From: Lawsonella sp012842085
GTDB taxonomy: Bacteria > Actinomycetota > Actinomycetes > Mycobacteriales > Mycobacteriaceae
Assembly: GCA_036749735.1 (NCBI GenBank)
Contig: DAINXV010000001.1
Location: 372,001 to 436,000 of the forward strand
Reading direction: 5' to 3'
DNA: 64,000 nt
Under the pieces are notes generated by a model, which worked only from the letters and a program-made list of their open reading frames with translations, searched no databases and was not told the origin of the DNA. The translations under genes were made by a program, and so were the position numbers. Shown here piece by piece: positions 36,002 through 44,137 of the stretch (its first letter is position 1; the number at the start of each line of letters is the position of its first letter).

Positions 36002-36874
36002 ATGCGCACTTGGATACGTCGTACCGCTATAGCGGTTGCCGCGGTGGTCGCTTTGGGAGCGGCCGAGATCGGAATTTCATCTTATGCGGAAGACATCATG
36101 GCACAAGCTGTTGCCCAAACGCTCAAAAAAGACACCACGCCGTCAGTCTCCATCACCTCCTTCCCTAACTTGCTGAAACTGCCTTTTGGAAGAACTGGTG
36201 GTTTCTTGGTGAATCTGGACGACTATCCTTACGCAACACCCGATATTCCCCTGTCCAATATTCAGGTTGAGTACTCGAACCTCCGGTTTAACCAGTCGGT
36301 TTTGTTTAGTGGGCAAGCCCCCGACTTTAGTTTCGGAGAGGGAACCGGACGCGTCTATATTTCGGGCAGTGCCTTGGCCTTACATTCGGGGATCGCCGAT
36401 TTCCAGTTCCAGGCCAGCAATGATGCTTCCCCGGCTGGTATCGGCGAAGATAAAGCACTCATCTCCGGCACTATTGATGTTCCTTGCGCCTCTGAAGGCT
36501 CCGACATTCACTTCCAGATGCGCGCGCACGTCTTCTATTGGAAGGAAGGCAAACGGGTAGAAATCGACCCGGAAGACATTATTAGCTACCAGGACAACAC
36601 CCCCAACAGGCCAGCCTCCATGAAATGTACTGTCCTGTCCGAGGAGATGCTGAATCAGGCGAAGGAGACTTTTAGTTTAAGTCTGCGAGTGCCGGCACTT
36701 CCCTTGGGTATTGACGCCCGTTTAGCTTTCGCACAATCAGGAAACCTGGTGATTGTGGGACCCACTCCACTGTCCCCCATTTCGGGTAAAAAACGGGCTC
36801 GCTTCCCCGACGGAACGTCCTCCAAAGCACGTTGGGAAAACCTCCAGAATTACATGGAGTTCGCTCCTCGGTAG
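36002..36874 (+). CDS. lmeA: LmeA-type phospholipid-binding protein (DUF2993)
   Basis: A 290-residue exported protein. A signal or anchor segment covers residues 1-28 (RRTAIAVAAVVALGAAEIG). The rest is strand-rich with ITSFPNLLKLPFGRTGGFLVNLDDY, the typical DUF2993 motif, and ends in ARWENLQNYMEFAPR. In mycobacteria LmeA (Rv0817c) binds phosphoinositides in the periplasm and is needed for elongation of lipomannan; the same neighbourhood (beside glnR and mshD) supports orthology. No Shine-Dalgarno precedes the ATG at 36002; CAGAAT at 35990-35995 could be the -10 of a leaderless transcript. Confidence 0.8.
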   Translation: MRTWIRRTAIAVAAVVALGAAEIGISSYAEDIMAQAVAQTLKKDTTPSVSITSFPNLLKLPFGRTGGFLVNLDDYPYATPDIPLSNIQVEYSNLRFNQSVLFSGQAPDFSFGEGTGRVYISGSALALHSGIADFQFQASNDASPAGIGEDKALISGTIDVPCASEGSDIHFQMRAHVFYWKEGKRVEIDPEDIISYQDNTPNRPASMKCTVLSEEMLNQAKETFSLSLRVPALPLGIDARLAFAQSGNLVIVGPTPLSPISGKKRARFPDGTSSKARWENLQNYMEFAPR

Positions 36875-36928
36875 ACTGGGAAGGTAAACACTGAACACAG
36901 TGCTCACTCACACCGCGAAGGAAGGACC

Positions 36929-37048
36929 ATGGTGACTTTTACCCAAATTGTCATTAGCCTGGTAGCTCTTGCCCAAGCTATCGGTGTGGGCGCAATCGTG
37001 TGGCACAACTACAAAAACGTGAAATCTGACGAAAAGGACGACGAATGA
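36929..37048 (+). CDS. Small single-span membrane protein, 39 residues
   Basis: ATG 36929 to TGA 37048 encodes a 39-residue protein: a hydrophobic helix (about residues 6-27, IVISLVALAQAIGVGAIV) and a hydrophilic, Lys/Asp/Glu-rich tail. A ribosome-binding site, GAAGGA, precedes it by the correct distance. The stop overlaps the start of the nitrobindin-family gene in an ATGA, so the two are translationally coupled. No family is recognised. The strong RBS, membrane helix and overlap make a real gene likely. Confidence 0.65.
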   Translation: MVTFTQIVISLVALAQAIGVGAIVWHNYKNVKSDEKDDE

Positions 37049-37713
37049 GTGACGCAAACAGCACTCCGTTAAGTGGCGACGAGGCGGTAGCCCGCGCAGA
37101 GAAGAAAGCTGCCGAAACCTCGGGACTCAACATTCCTGTACTTGAGGGCATTCCTATCGCTCAGGACACGGCTAACCTGCGCTACGGTCCCGATATTCAT
37201 GAGGGTCTGCTGGCATTGCTGCCCCTGGTTGGGGTGTGGCGCGGCAATGGTGTCGCCAACTACCCCGAGTTGGAGAATGCAGAGGATAACCTGCTGCGTA
37301 ATGAACAAGGCGACTTTGCTTTCGGCCAGCAGCTCACCATTTCCCATGATGGCGAAAACTACCTGACCTGGGAGTCACGCACCTGGCGTCTCGACAAAGA
37401 CGACAACCCCCTCGGCCCTGATGTGCGGGAAAGTGGTTTCTGGCGCATTGATGCCAAAGACAATATTGAGTTCCTGTGCTGTAGCAGCACCGGAGTGACG
37501 GAACTCTACCTGGGCAAACCGCTGAATGAGCGCGCTTGGGAGCTGACCACCGACGTCACCATGAGCTCCCCCACCGGCCTCACCATGGGTCGTGGCAAGC
37601 GTCTATACGGTCTGGTCGAAGGCACCGACCTGGGGTGGGTTGAAGAGCGCGAACTCGACGACGAAACCTTCATGCCGCGCATGTCGGCACGGTTAAGCCG
37701 CGTTATTGGCTAA
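37045..37713 (+). CDS. Nitrobindin/FABP-family beta-barrel protein
   Basis: A 222-residue protein with a 45-residue N-terminal extension and a ten-stranded barrel. The barrel starts with the family motif GVWRGNG (residues about 62-68) and includes FGQQLTISHDG, FLCCSSTGVTELYLG and GRGKRLYGL. Nitrobindins bind ferric heme and react with nitric oxide or peroxynitrite. The C-terminal segment, which in heme-binding members usually carries the proximal His, reads MPRMSARLSRVIG here, with Arg at the expected place, so heme binding is doubtful; a lipid-like ligand is the alternative. It matches Rv0813c by position and length. Confidence 0.8.
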   Translation: MSDANSTPLSGDEAVARAEKKAAETSGLNIPVLEGIPIAQDTANLRYGPDIHEGLLALLPLVGVWRGNGVANYPELENAEDNLLRNEQGDFAFGQQLTISHDGENYLTWESRTWRLDKDDNPLGPDVRESGFWRIDAKDNIEFLCCSSTGVTELYLGKPLNERAWELTTDVTMSSPTGLTMGRGKRLYGLVEGTDLGWVEERELDDETFMPRMSARLSRVIG

Positions 37714-37740
37714 CCCCTCCACACGACCAAAACTACATAA

Positions 37741-39447
37741 CTAGAGCAGCATGAGCCGGCGGTCCTCCGTCGGCTCTAGCTCTACGACCCGCACTCCGGC
37801 CGGCAAGTTCTCCGGAACCACATGCGTCACCACCACTACCGCCTGGTTGGGGTCAAACAAGTCACCCGGTTCCAGGATCCGGTTCAGCATGACTTTCATG
37901 TCGGCTGCGTCCAGGTGCTCGGTGGGCTCATCCAGGAGGGTGACGGGGCGGGCGGCGATAACGGCGCGGGCTAACAATAGGCGGCGGCGTTCTCCACCCG
38001 ATACGGCGTCGGCGCCACCCACGAGTTTGGTGTTCACTCCCCGATCAAGATTGTCGAGCCACTCTCCGAGTCCCACCTTCTGCAAGACTTCGGTAGCGCC
38101 CGCTTCATCCAGATCAGGTTTAATGACGTGCAAGTTTTCGAGCACTGTGGTGTCGAAAATGTGGGCATCTTCGGGGAACGCTGCCACCGCTCTCCGCAGG
38201 CTTTCTTCCTGCGCCTCACTGGTTTCTACCCCATTAATAGTGGCCACTCCCCCGGTGGGCGGAATAAGGCCAGCAAGTGTGGACAGGAGAGTGGTTTTAC
38301 CGATTCCGGAGGGGCCCACCACAATGAGCCGCTCCCCTGGCTCCACTGCAAAATCAATAGGTTTAATGATCGGTTTCCCGTGCCACCCACACGTCAAGTT
38401 TTCGGCAGTGATAGCGGGAACACCCGGTGAGGCATAAGTAGGAACCGGGGTGCCGGACTTTTCCCGGGAGGGGGTAAGCAGTTCCCGAATACGCCGAAGC
38501 GAGGCACGGGAGCGCACATACTGGACTGCAGCAGCGGGAAGTTGGTCAGATGCCTCGAAAGCAGAAAGGGGCAGAAGTGCCATCACCAGCAAAGTGGTGG
38601 GCTGCATCATCGTGGTTTCAGTAACCGTCACGCCCATCCCGTTTTGGGCGTAGAGCACAATACCAATAAGCAAGCAGGCCAATACCGTCACCCCCGTGGC
38701 AACCGGTCCAATGGCAGAGGCTACAGCGTTCGGAATAGCGCTTTTATCCTCCTCCTGTAGGCTGCGCTCCCCTGCTTCTTCCGCAGATTCGAGCACCCCT
38801 TCGAGTCGTCCGCCCACTGCAAGTTCTGGTGCATGGTCCACAATGGTGACAGCATCGGAGTAGAGGTCGTGGTCGGCCTCGGACTTGCTTTCTTCCGCCG
38901 CGACTGCCGCCCGAGCGGACAGCCACGGGACGAGGACGCCCGCAATAAGCAGCGCAACAGCCATAATGACGCCTGCCCACGGGCTCAAAATAGCCATCCA
39001 GACAACGGCCACCACATCCAGGACAACCGCTACAAAAGCGGGAATAATGGCCCGCACAATAAGGTCTCCCACGTCATCCACATCGGAGCCTAAGCGAGCG
39101 AGGAAGTCCCCTTTGCGCATCTTCAGGACCACACTCGGGTCGCCGTCGGCCAAGTAGTTGTAGATGTTTTCGCGGGCGTTCACCAAACCACCCAGAGCAA
39201 CATTATGGGAGGCGAGACGGTCAAAGTAGCGGAATGCGCCGCGCGATACACCCAGTCCGCGCACTGCCGTCACCGCCAGCGTGATGGAAGCAACCAAGGG
39301 TTTTTGCCAGGTCCGGGCAATCAGCCACGCCGATAGTCCGGCCAGCCCCAAGGCGGCGAGCAGGGTGAAGGAGCCCATGATGACGGCGAGCAAAATGCGC
39401 CACCGGTTCATCTGGAGGAGTCGGAAAGCCAGTTTGAGTTCTTTCAC
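37741..39447 (-). CDS. cydC: Thiol reductant ABC exporter subunit CydC
   Basis: A 568-residue half-transporter: six membrane segments (about 18-310) and an ABC domain (about 345-560) with Walker A GPSGIGKTT, signature AVSGGERRRLLLARA and Walker B VTLLDEPTEHLD. CydDC exports glutathione or cysteine, or heme-related thiols, needed to assemble cytochrome bd. Its start overlaps the cydD stop by four bases (ATGA). It is the last gene of cydABDC. No ORF-breaking change is seen. Confidence 0.92.
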   Translation of the reverse strand: MKELKLAFRLLQMNRWRILLAVIMGSFTLLAALGLAGLSAWLIARTWQKPLVASITLAVTAVRGLGVSRGAFRYFDRLASHNVALGGLVNARENIYNYLADGDPSVVLKMRKGDFLARLGSDVDDVGDLIVRAIIPAFVAVVLDVVAVVWMAILSPWAGVIMAVALLIAGVLVPWLSARAAVAAEESKSEADHDLYSDAVTIVDHAPELAVGGRLEGVLESAEEAGERSLQEEDKSAIPNAVASAIGPVATGVTVLACLLIGIVLYAQNGMGVTVTETTMMQPTTLLVMALLPLSAFEASDQLPAAAVQYVRSRASLRRIRELLTPSREKSGTPVPTYASPGVPAITAENLTCGWHGKPIIKPIDFAVEPGERLIVVGPSGIGKTTLLSTLAGLIPPTGGVATINGVETSEAQEESLRRAVAAFPEDAHIFDTTVLENLHVIKPDLDEAGATEVLQKVGLGEWLDNLDRGVNTKLVGGADAVSGGERRRLLLARAVIAARPVTLLDEPTEHLDAADMKVMLNRILEPGDLFDPNQAVVVVTHVVPENLPAGVRVVELEPTEDRRLMLL

Positions 39448-41180
39448 TGCAACAACCCCTCTTTCTCTTCAGCCCGTACCGGGATCACAATATCTGCCTC
39501 TGCTAGCAGCTTGTCGCGGTGCCCAATAATAAGAATGGTGTCGCCGTTATTGGCTCGTTCACGCAAGTGGGCAATTACTTTCTCTTCCGAGTCACCGTCC
39601 AGATGGGCAGTCGGTTCATCCAGGATGAGAGTGTGTTTGCTATCGTCTGCCAGGATGCGAGTGAGGGCAAGGCGTTGGCGTTGCCCCAAACTTATGCCCA
39701 AACCACCAGCACCCAGCCAGGTGTCGTAGCCTTGCGGCAGTTGCTCGACCACGTGGTTGAAACCCGTTTCCTGGGCCGCCCGGGCGAGGGCGTCTTCATC
39801 CAGTGCCGTGCGTCCGGCGGTGGTAGGAATGGCTAGGTTGTCGCGGACAGTTCCAGCGGTGATGGCGGGGCGCTGCGGCAGCCAGTTGATGCGCTCCCAC
39901 AGGTGTGCGACTGGAATGGTTTCAACGGGGCGGCCATTGACAGTCGCGACCCCGTCTACCCCTAGCTCGCCGGGCAGCATGCCAGGCATACCCATCAAGG
40001 TAAGTAGGGTGGTGGACTTGCCGGCGCCGTTGGGCCCAGTAAGCACGGTGATTTTGCCGGGTTCGGCAGTGAAAGAAAGATTGTGTGGCGCGTAGTTGCC
40101 GCGCGATTCAATGGTGAGGCTGCCACTCGTGAAAGTGAGTGCGGCTGGTAGTTTGTTGTCTGACGGGGTGTCGCTGGTCTGCGCCATTTCTTCGGCCAGG
40201 TCAATGGCGGCGAAAGCCCGGCTGGAGGCGTGTTGGCCGTCTTCCGAATCATGAAATTTGCTGCCCACCTCGCGTAGCGGCCTGTACACATCCGCCACCA
40301 GGATCAGTACGAAGACCGCGTTAAAGAGGCCTACTTCACCGGTGTAGCCCATGAGTCGGAAACCCAGACTGACTGCCACGATAGCGACACAGAGGGTGGA
40401 CAGCAGTTCGAGGACGGCACTGGAGAGGAAGGCGATCCGTAAAGAGGCCATAGTGGCTGCGAAATGCCGCTCGCCCACTTTGCGGACATTCACTCCGGGT
40501 TCTTTTTCACGGCCAACGGAGATGAGTGTGGGGAGCCCTGCAATGAGGTCCAGCAGCGTGCTGGAGAGCCGCGTCATGGACGCCAAGTAGCGGCGAGTGC
40601 GCTCCTCCGTCAACAGCCCCACAAGGATCATGAAAATCGGGATGAGGGGGATGGTGACGGCAATGATGATGCCGGAGGTGGGGTCGGCAATAGTGACGGC
40701 TAGCCAAGTGAGGGGGGTGACGGTGGCGGCCAGCATAAGTGAGGGCACATAGCTGATCAGGTATGGGGGTAAGCCATCCAGGCCACTTGTGGCGATGGTG
40801 CGAAGTTCGTCCCGGTGAGCAGCGAGGGTGCGGGGATTGGTGCGGGTGGCAGCGCGCAACAAGTGGAGGCGGATGTCGAGCACGACACGGCCAGCGGCCC
40901 GGTGCGCGTAGCGGTCTTGCACCCACCCGGTGATGGCGCGCGCCAGAATCATTGCAGCGAGTACACAGAGTTCAACTGTCCAGGAACTGATGTTGCGGGT
41001 GCTGGGGTCGGTGATGATGCCACTGGTGATGCTGGCTATTGCCCATGCCACCACAATGACTTGTACACCAATAAGAAAGCCGACAACCACCGAGAGAACC
41101 AGATATCGGCGGGCGCTTTGGGAGGCGCTCCACAACCGTGGATCAATCGGTGGTTGTCGACGTTTCTTAGTTTTCTTCAC
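39444..41180 (-). CDS. cydD: Thiol reductant ABC exporter subunit CydD
   Basis: A 578-residue half-transporter, partner of CydC. The membrane domain (about 20-320) contains the RYLASMTRLSSTLLDLIAGLPTL coupling region; the ABC domain has Walker A TGPNGAGKST, signature GISLGQRQRLALTRI and DEPTAHLD. As the first of the pair after cydB it is called CydD. Together they form the heterodimeric exporter required for mature cytochrome bd. cydB ends 25 bases upstream. Confidence 0.92.
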   Translation of the reverse strand: MKKTKKRRQPPIDPRLWSASQSARRYLVLSVVVGFLIGVQVIVVAWAIASITSGIITDPSTRNISSWTVELCVLAAMILARAITGWVQDRYAHRAAGRVVLDIRLHLLRAATRTNPRTLAAHRDELRTIATSGLDGLPPYLISYVPSLMLAATVTPLTWLAVTIADPTSGIIIAVTIPLIPIFMILVGLLTEERTRRYLASMTRLSSTLLDLIAGLPTLISVGREKEPGVNVRKVGERHFAATMASLRIAFLSSAVLELLSTLCVAIVAVSLGFRLMGYTGEVGLFNAVFVLILVADVYRPLREVGSKFHDSEDGQHASSRAFAAIDLAEEMAQTSDTPSDNKLPAALTFTSGSLTIESRGNYAPHNLSFTAEPGKITVLTGPNGAGKSTTLLTLMGMPGMLPGELGVDGVATVNGRPVETIPVAHLWERINWLPQRPAITAGTVRDNLAIPTTAGRTALDEDALARAAQETGFNHVVEQLPQGYDTWLGAGGLGISLGQRQRLALTRILADDSKHTLILDEPTAHLDGDSEEKVIAHLRERANNGDTILIIGHRDKLLAEADIVIPVRAEEKEGLLQ

Positions 41181-41204
41181 GGGTTCAGATTACCCGATTC
41201 CGCA

Positions 41205-42251
41205 TTAATCGGCCTTAACCGCCAGTCCCAGGTTTGCGGGAATATCAGCGGTGGTGATTCGTTTGCGGAACACCCAGAAGGACCATGCCTGGTAGGCGAT
41301 CACAATCGGCGTCATGACAGCTGCCGCAATAGTCATTATTGTCAGCGTGTACTGCGAGGACGACGAGTTGAAGATCGTCAGACCGTAGCCACCTTCCAAG
41401 GTGGTCGGCATGAGGTAGGGGTAGAGGGAACCGAACAGCAGTGCGACGACGCCGGTGACGGCGACCATGTTGAGCGAGAATGCCCAACCTTCACGGCCGA
41501 TCCAGCCCATTGCTACCGCAGCGATGAGGGCGAGAGCAGCAACTGCAAGTGCAGCCCAAGTCCATCCCTTACCGTGGGCGATCTGAGTCCAGAGGCCGAA
41601 GGCAGCAGCTACCAGAATGGTCGGAATGGCCAGGTAGCGGATAGCCTTCATAGCTGATTCCCGTACCACACCAGCGGTCTTCAGTGCCACGAAGAATGCT
41701 CCGTGAAGGGTGAAGAGCAGCAGGGTGGCCAGGCCACCCAGGAGGGCGTAGGGGTTCAGCAGGCCCCAGAGCGGGGTGAGCACGTTCTTCTGAGCATCGA
41801 TATCAACACCCTGCACGATGTTGGCGAATGCCACACCCCACAGAATTGCGGGGAGCAGCGAGCCCACGAAGAAGAAGACGTCCCAAGTCCGGCGCCATTT
41901 CTTGGTATGAATCTTGGAGCGGAACTCGATGGCGACGTTTCTCACAATCAGGGCTAGCAGAATGATGAAGAGTGCCAGATAGAAGCCACTGAACAAGGTG
42001 GCGTACCACTCGGGGAAGGATGCGAAGAGGGCACCACCAGCGGTGATGAGCCACACTTCGTTACCGTCCCAGAACGGTCCAATGGTATTCAGAACAACGC
42101 GGCGTTTCTTTTCGCTCACTTCCTCGTCATCGTCCTTGGAGAGGAAGGGTGAAAGAACACCCACTCCGAAGTCGAATCCTTCCAACAAAAAGTAACCGAG
42201 GAAGAGGACGGCTATGAGTACAAACCACAGAATCTGCAAGGTCATTGTCAA
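41205..42251 (-). CDS. cydB: Cytochrome bd ubiquinol/menaquinol oxidase subunit II
   Basis: A 348-residue membrane protein with about nine hydrophobic helices. LEGFDFGVGVL near residue 24-34, NTIGPFWDGNEVWLITAGGALFASFPEWYATLFSGFY and the FRSK stretch are conserved in CydB. It pairs with CydA to form the bd oxidase that reduces oxygen at very low concentration, without copper and without proton pumping. It starts 12 bases after cydA. Confidence 0.95.
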   Translation of the reverse strand: MTMTLQILWFVLIAVLFLGYFLLEGFDFGVGVLSPFLSKDDDEEVSEKKRRVVLNTIGPFWDGNEVWLITAGGALFASFPEWYATLFSGFYLALFIILLALIVRNVAIEFRSKIHTKKWRRTWDVFFFVGSLLPAILWGVAFANIVQGVDIDAQKNVLTPLWGLLNPYALLGGLATLLLFTLHGAFFVALKTAGVVRESAMKAIRYLAIPTILVAAAFGLWTQIAHGKGWTWAALAVAALALIAAVAMGWIGREGWAFSLNMVAVTGVVALLFGSLYPYLMPTTLEGGYGLTIFNSSSSQYTLTIMTIAAAVMTPIVIAYQAWSFWVFRKRITTADIPANLGLAVKAD

Positions 42252-42263
42252 TTACCTCCTCTT

Positions 42264-43802
42264 TTAATAGGCGAAGGAGAGGGAGGCGTCATCATCTGCC
42301 TCTTCTCCACTGTCGGCGGAATCGGAATCGGAGTCGGCACTATCGGCGACAGCGACTGGGCTCAGTCGGTCTGTCTCCAATGGGCCAGTAACCACGTAGC
42401 GGTGCATGAGGTAGTACCAGACCACGAAGAGGATCAGGTAGACAAGCGTGAAGCCAACTACCGAGATCCACACCTGATAAGGCTCAAGTGGTGATACTGC
42501 TTCCGCAACCGTGAGGTGGATACGCGGATCTCCGGCTGGGTTCGGGTGCACAATCCAAGGCTGGCGTCCCATCTCGGTCATAATCCAGCCAAACGCGTTG
42601 CCGAAGAAAAGACCGGGGATGCAGAGGATTGCGAGGCGACCGAATCCCTTGCTGGAGGGCATCTTGCCCTTGCGGGTGACCCACAGTCCAGCGAGTGCGA
42701 GGATCACTGCGAAGGCACCCGACAGCATCATCAGTCGGAACATCCAGTAGGTGACGAGGAGGTTGGGTCGGTAATCACCCGGACCATAGATGGTCTCGTA
42801 GTGTTTCTGTGCGTTCTCTACACCCTGGACGGTCACGCCTGAAGGCTTGAACTCGAGGAGCAGAGAAAGCACGGCCGGAACGCCAATAACCTCGTTGACG
42901 TCTTCACAGGAGTTGGTCTTGGTTGTACTGAGTACCGAGAAGTTGGGATCCTCTGTAGTTTCACAAACCATCTCGGCAGCAGCGCCCTTCATGGGCTGAT
43001 CCTCAAAGACCCACTGCATCTGTACGTGACCAGAGGCCACGGTGAGGAGTCCGGCGATAATCATCACCAGCAGTCCCATGCGGAAGGTCGGGCGGAAGAT
43101 AGTGCGCGCGTCTTCTTCCGTCAGAGTTCCAGTCGCTTCTTTACCGGTGTAGGCAGGAACGTTCTTGTTGCGAACGATGCGGGCCATCCACCAGCCAGCG
43201 ATGCCTGCCACAAACACTGAGGAAAGTAGGAAGGCGGCGGCAATCACGTGGGCGAATGCGATCAGTGAGAAGGGGTTGGTGAGAAGTGCACCAAAGTCGA
43301 CGAGTTCGGCACGACCAGTCCCCGGGTTGAATTCTGCGCCCACCGGATGCTGCATGAATCCGTTGGCGGTAATAATCCAAAACGCGGAAATGTTAGTCGC
43401 AATGGAGAACAGCCAGACTGTTGCGAGGTGTACTTTCTTGTTGAGGCGTCCCCAGCCGAACAACCAGAGACCCAAGAAAGTGGACTCTAGGAAGAAGGCC
43501 ATGAGGCCCTCAAATGCGAGTGGGGCACCGAAGACGTCGCCGACATAACGCGAGTAGCCAGACCAGTTCATACCGAACTGGAATTCCTGGACAATACCCG
43601 TGACGACGCCAAGGATAAAGTTAATGGTCATCAACTTTCCGAAGAACTTGGTAGCGCGGTACCAGCCTTCTTTCTTTGTGCCCATCCACATAGATTGCAT
43701 GATCGCAACCAGGACAGTGAGTCCCAAAGTGAGCGGCACAAAGATAAAGTGATAGACCGTGGTAATCCCGAATTGCCAACGGGATAGGTCTAAAACATCC
43801 AT
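42264..43802 (-). CDS. cydA: Cytochrome bd oxidase subunit I
   Basis: A 512-residue membrane protein. H18 in TTVYHFIFVPLTLGL is the predicted axial ligand of heme b595, and later conserved segments include FQFGMNWSGYSRYVGDVFGAPLAFE (quinol/heme region), GRQPWIVH and the shortened Q-loop typical of actinobacteria. The last 30 residues are very acidic and Ser/Asp-rich (ADSDSDSADSGEEADDD), unusual but not unknown. The start is ATG 43802 with GGAGTC upstream. It leads the cydABDC operon; a CRP/GlxR-like site sits about 200 bases upstream. Confidence 0.96.
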   Translation of the reverse strand: MDVLDLSRWQFGITTVYHFIFVPLTLGLTVLVAIMQSMWMGTKKEGWYRATKFFGKLMTINFILGVVTGIVQEFQFGMNWSGYSRYVGDVFGAPLAFEGLMAFFLESTFLGLWLFGWGRLNKKVHLATVWLFSIATNISAFWIITANGFMQHPVGAEFNPGTGRAELVDFGALLTNPFSLIAFAHVIAAAFLLSSVFVAGIAGWWMARIVRNKNVPAYTGKEATGTLTEEDARTIFRPTFRMGLLVMIIAGLLTVASGHVQMQWVFEDQPMKGAAAEMVCETTEDPNFSVLSTTKTNSCEDVNEVIGVPAVLSLLLEFKPSGVTVQGVENAQKHYETIYGPGDYRPNLLVTYWMFRLMMLSGAFAVILALAGLWVTRKGKMPSSKGFGRLAILCIPGLFFGNAFGWIMTEMGRQPWIVHPNPAGDPRIHLTVAEAVSPLEPYQVWISVVGFTLVYLILFVVWYYLMHRYVVTGPLETDRLSPVAVADSADSDSDSADSGEEADDDASLSFAY

Positions 43803-44002
43803 TGAAGCGACTCCATAGGCTAGGTGAAAAGCCGTTGAGGCGATCCCCGTCGTACTCGGGGCTCATCGCTAAACTTAACAGTTGAAAGAAGTGAAATGAG
43901 CCGGAATGAGACACCTTGTCTCGTTATTTCTCTCACAGCGTCTACACAGGAAAAATCTGTGTTAAATAAATATCTGGTTTCATACGCATGAGCGGCTGCG
44001 AC

Positions 44003-44018
44003 AGTGGCATAAATCACA
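44003..44018. promoter_or_regulatory. CRP/GlxR-like binding site upstream of cydA
   Basis: AGTGGCATAAATCACA compared with the known GlxR/CRP consensus TGTGANNTANNTCACA matches 10 of 12 specified bases, including a perfect right half and the central TA. Its centre is about 208 bases upstream of the cydA ATG. In mycobacteria CRP is known to control cydAB, which makes the site credible. Confidence 0.55.
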
Positions 44019-44072
44019 TGTTTTGAATAAATAACCGTTTTTATTAGTTGCCCCGCGCTTTTCATAAAATTC

Positions 44073-44088
44073 ACCCCCAGTTGGGGGT
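44073..44088. promoter_or_regulatory. CsoR-like G/C-tract palindrome
   Basis: ACCCCCA-GT-TGGGGGT is a perfect inverted repeat (seven-base arms, two-base spacer), inside an imperfect 24-base palindrome with ATT/AAT flanks. It closely resembles the CsoR operator of M. tuberculosis, which has an ACCCCCAGTGGGG core. CsoR-family repressors sense copper, nickel or persulfides. It lies 50 bases before ygfZ and 270 before cydA. Confidence 0.45.
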
Positions 44089-44124
44089 AAATGAGAATCC
44101 TGGGCGCAATTATGTGCCGGCCTG

Positions 44125-44130
44125 TAAACT
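44125..44130 (+). promoter_or_regulatory. Candidate -10 element for leaderless ygfZ mRNA
   Basis: TAAACT ends seven bases before the ATG at 44138; no Shine-Dalgarno is visible in between. This is the usual geometry of a leaderless actinobacterial transcript. Confidence 0.4.
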
Positions 44131-44137
44131 CGACCGC

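Larger units (their letters stand above)
43803..44137. other. Palindrome-rich intergenic region between cydA and ygfZ
   Basis: A 335-base divergent control region without a gene. It is AT-rich and contains, from cydA outward: CCCCG/CGGGG (43845-43861), GAGACA-CCT-TGTCTC (43908-43922), ACACAG-N7-CTGTGT (43944-43962), a CRP/GlxR-like site (44003-44018), a G/C-tract palindrome (44073-44088) and a -10-like hexamer before ygfZ (44125-44130). The number of symmetric sites suggests layered control of cydABDC. A 110-codon minus-strand frame here has no family likeness and was not accepted. Confidence 0.6.
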
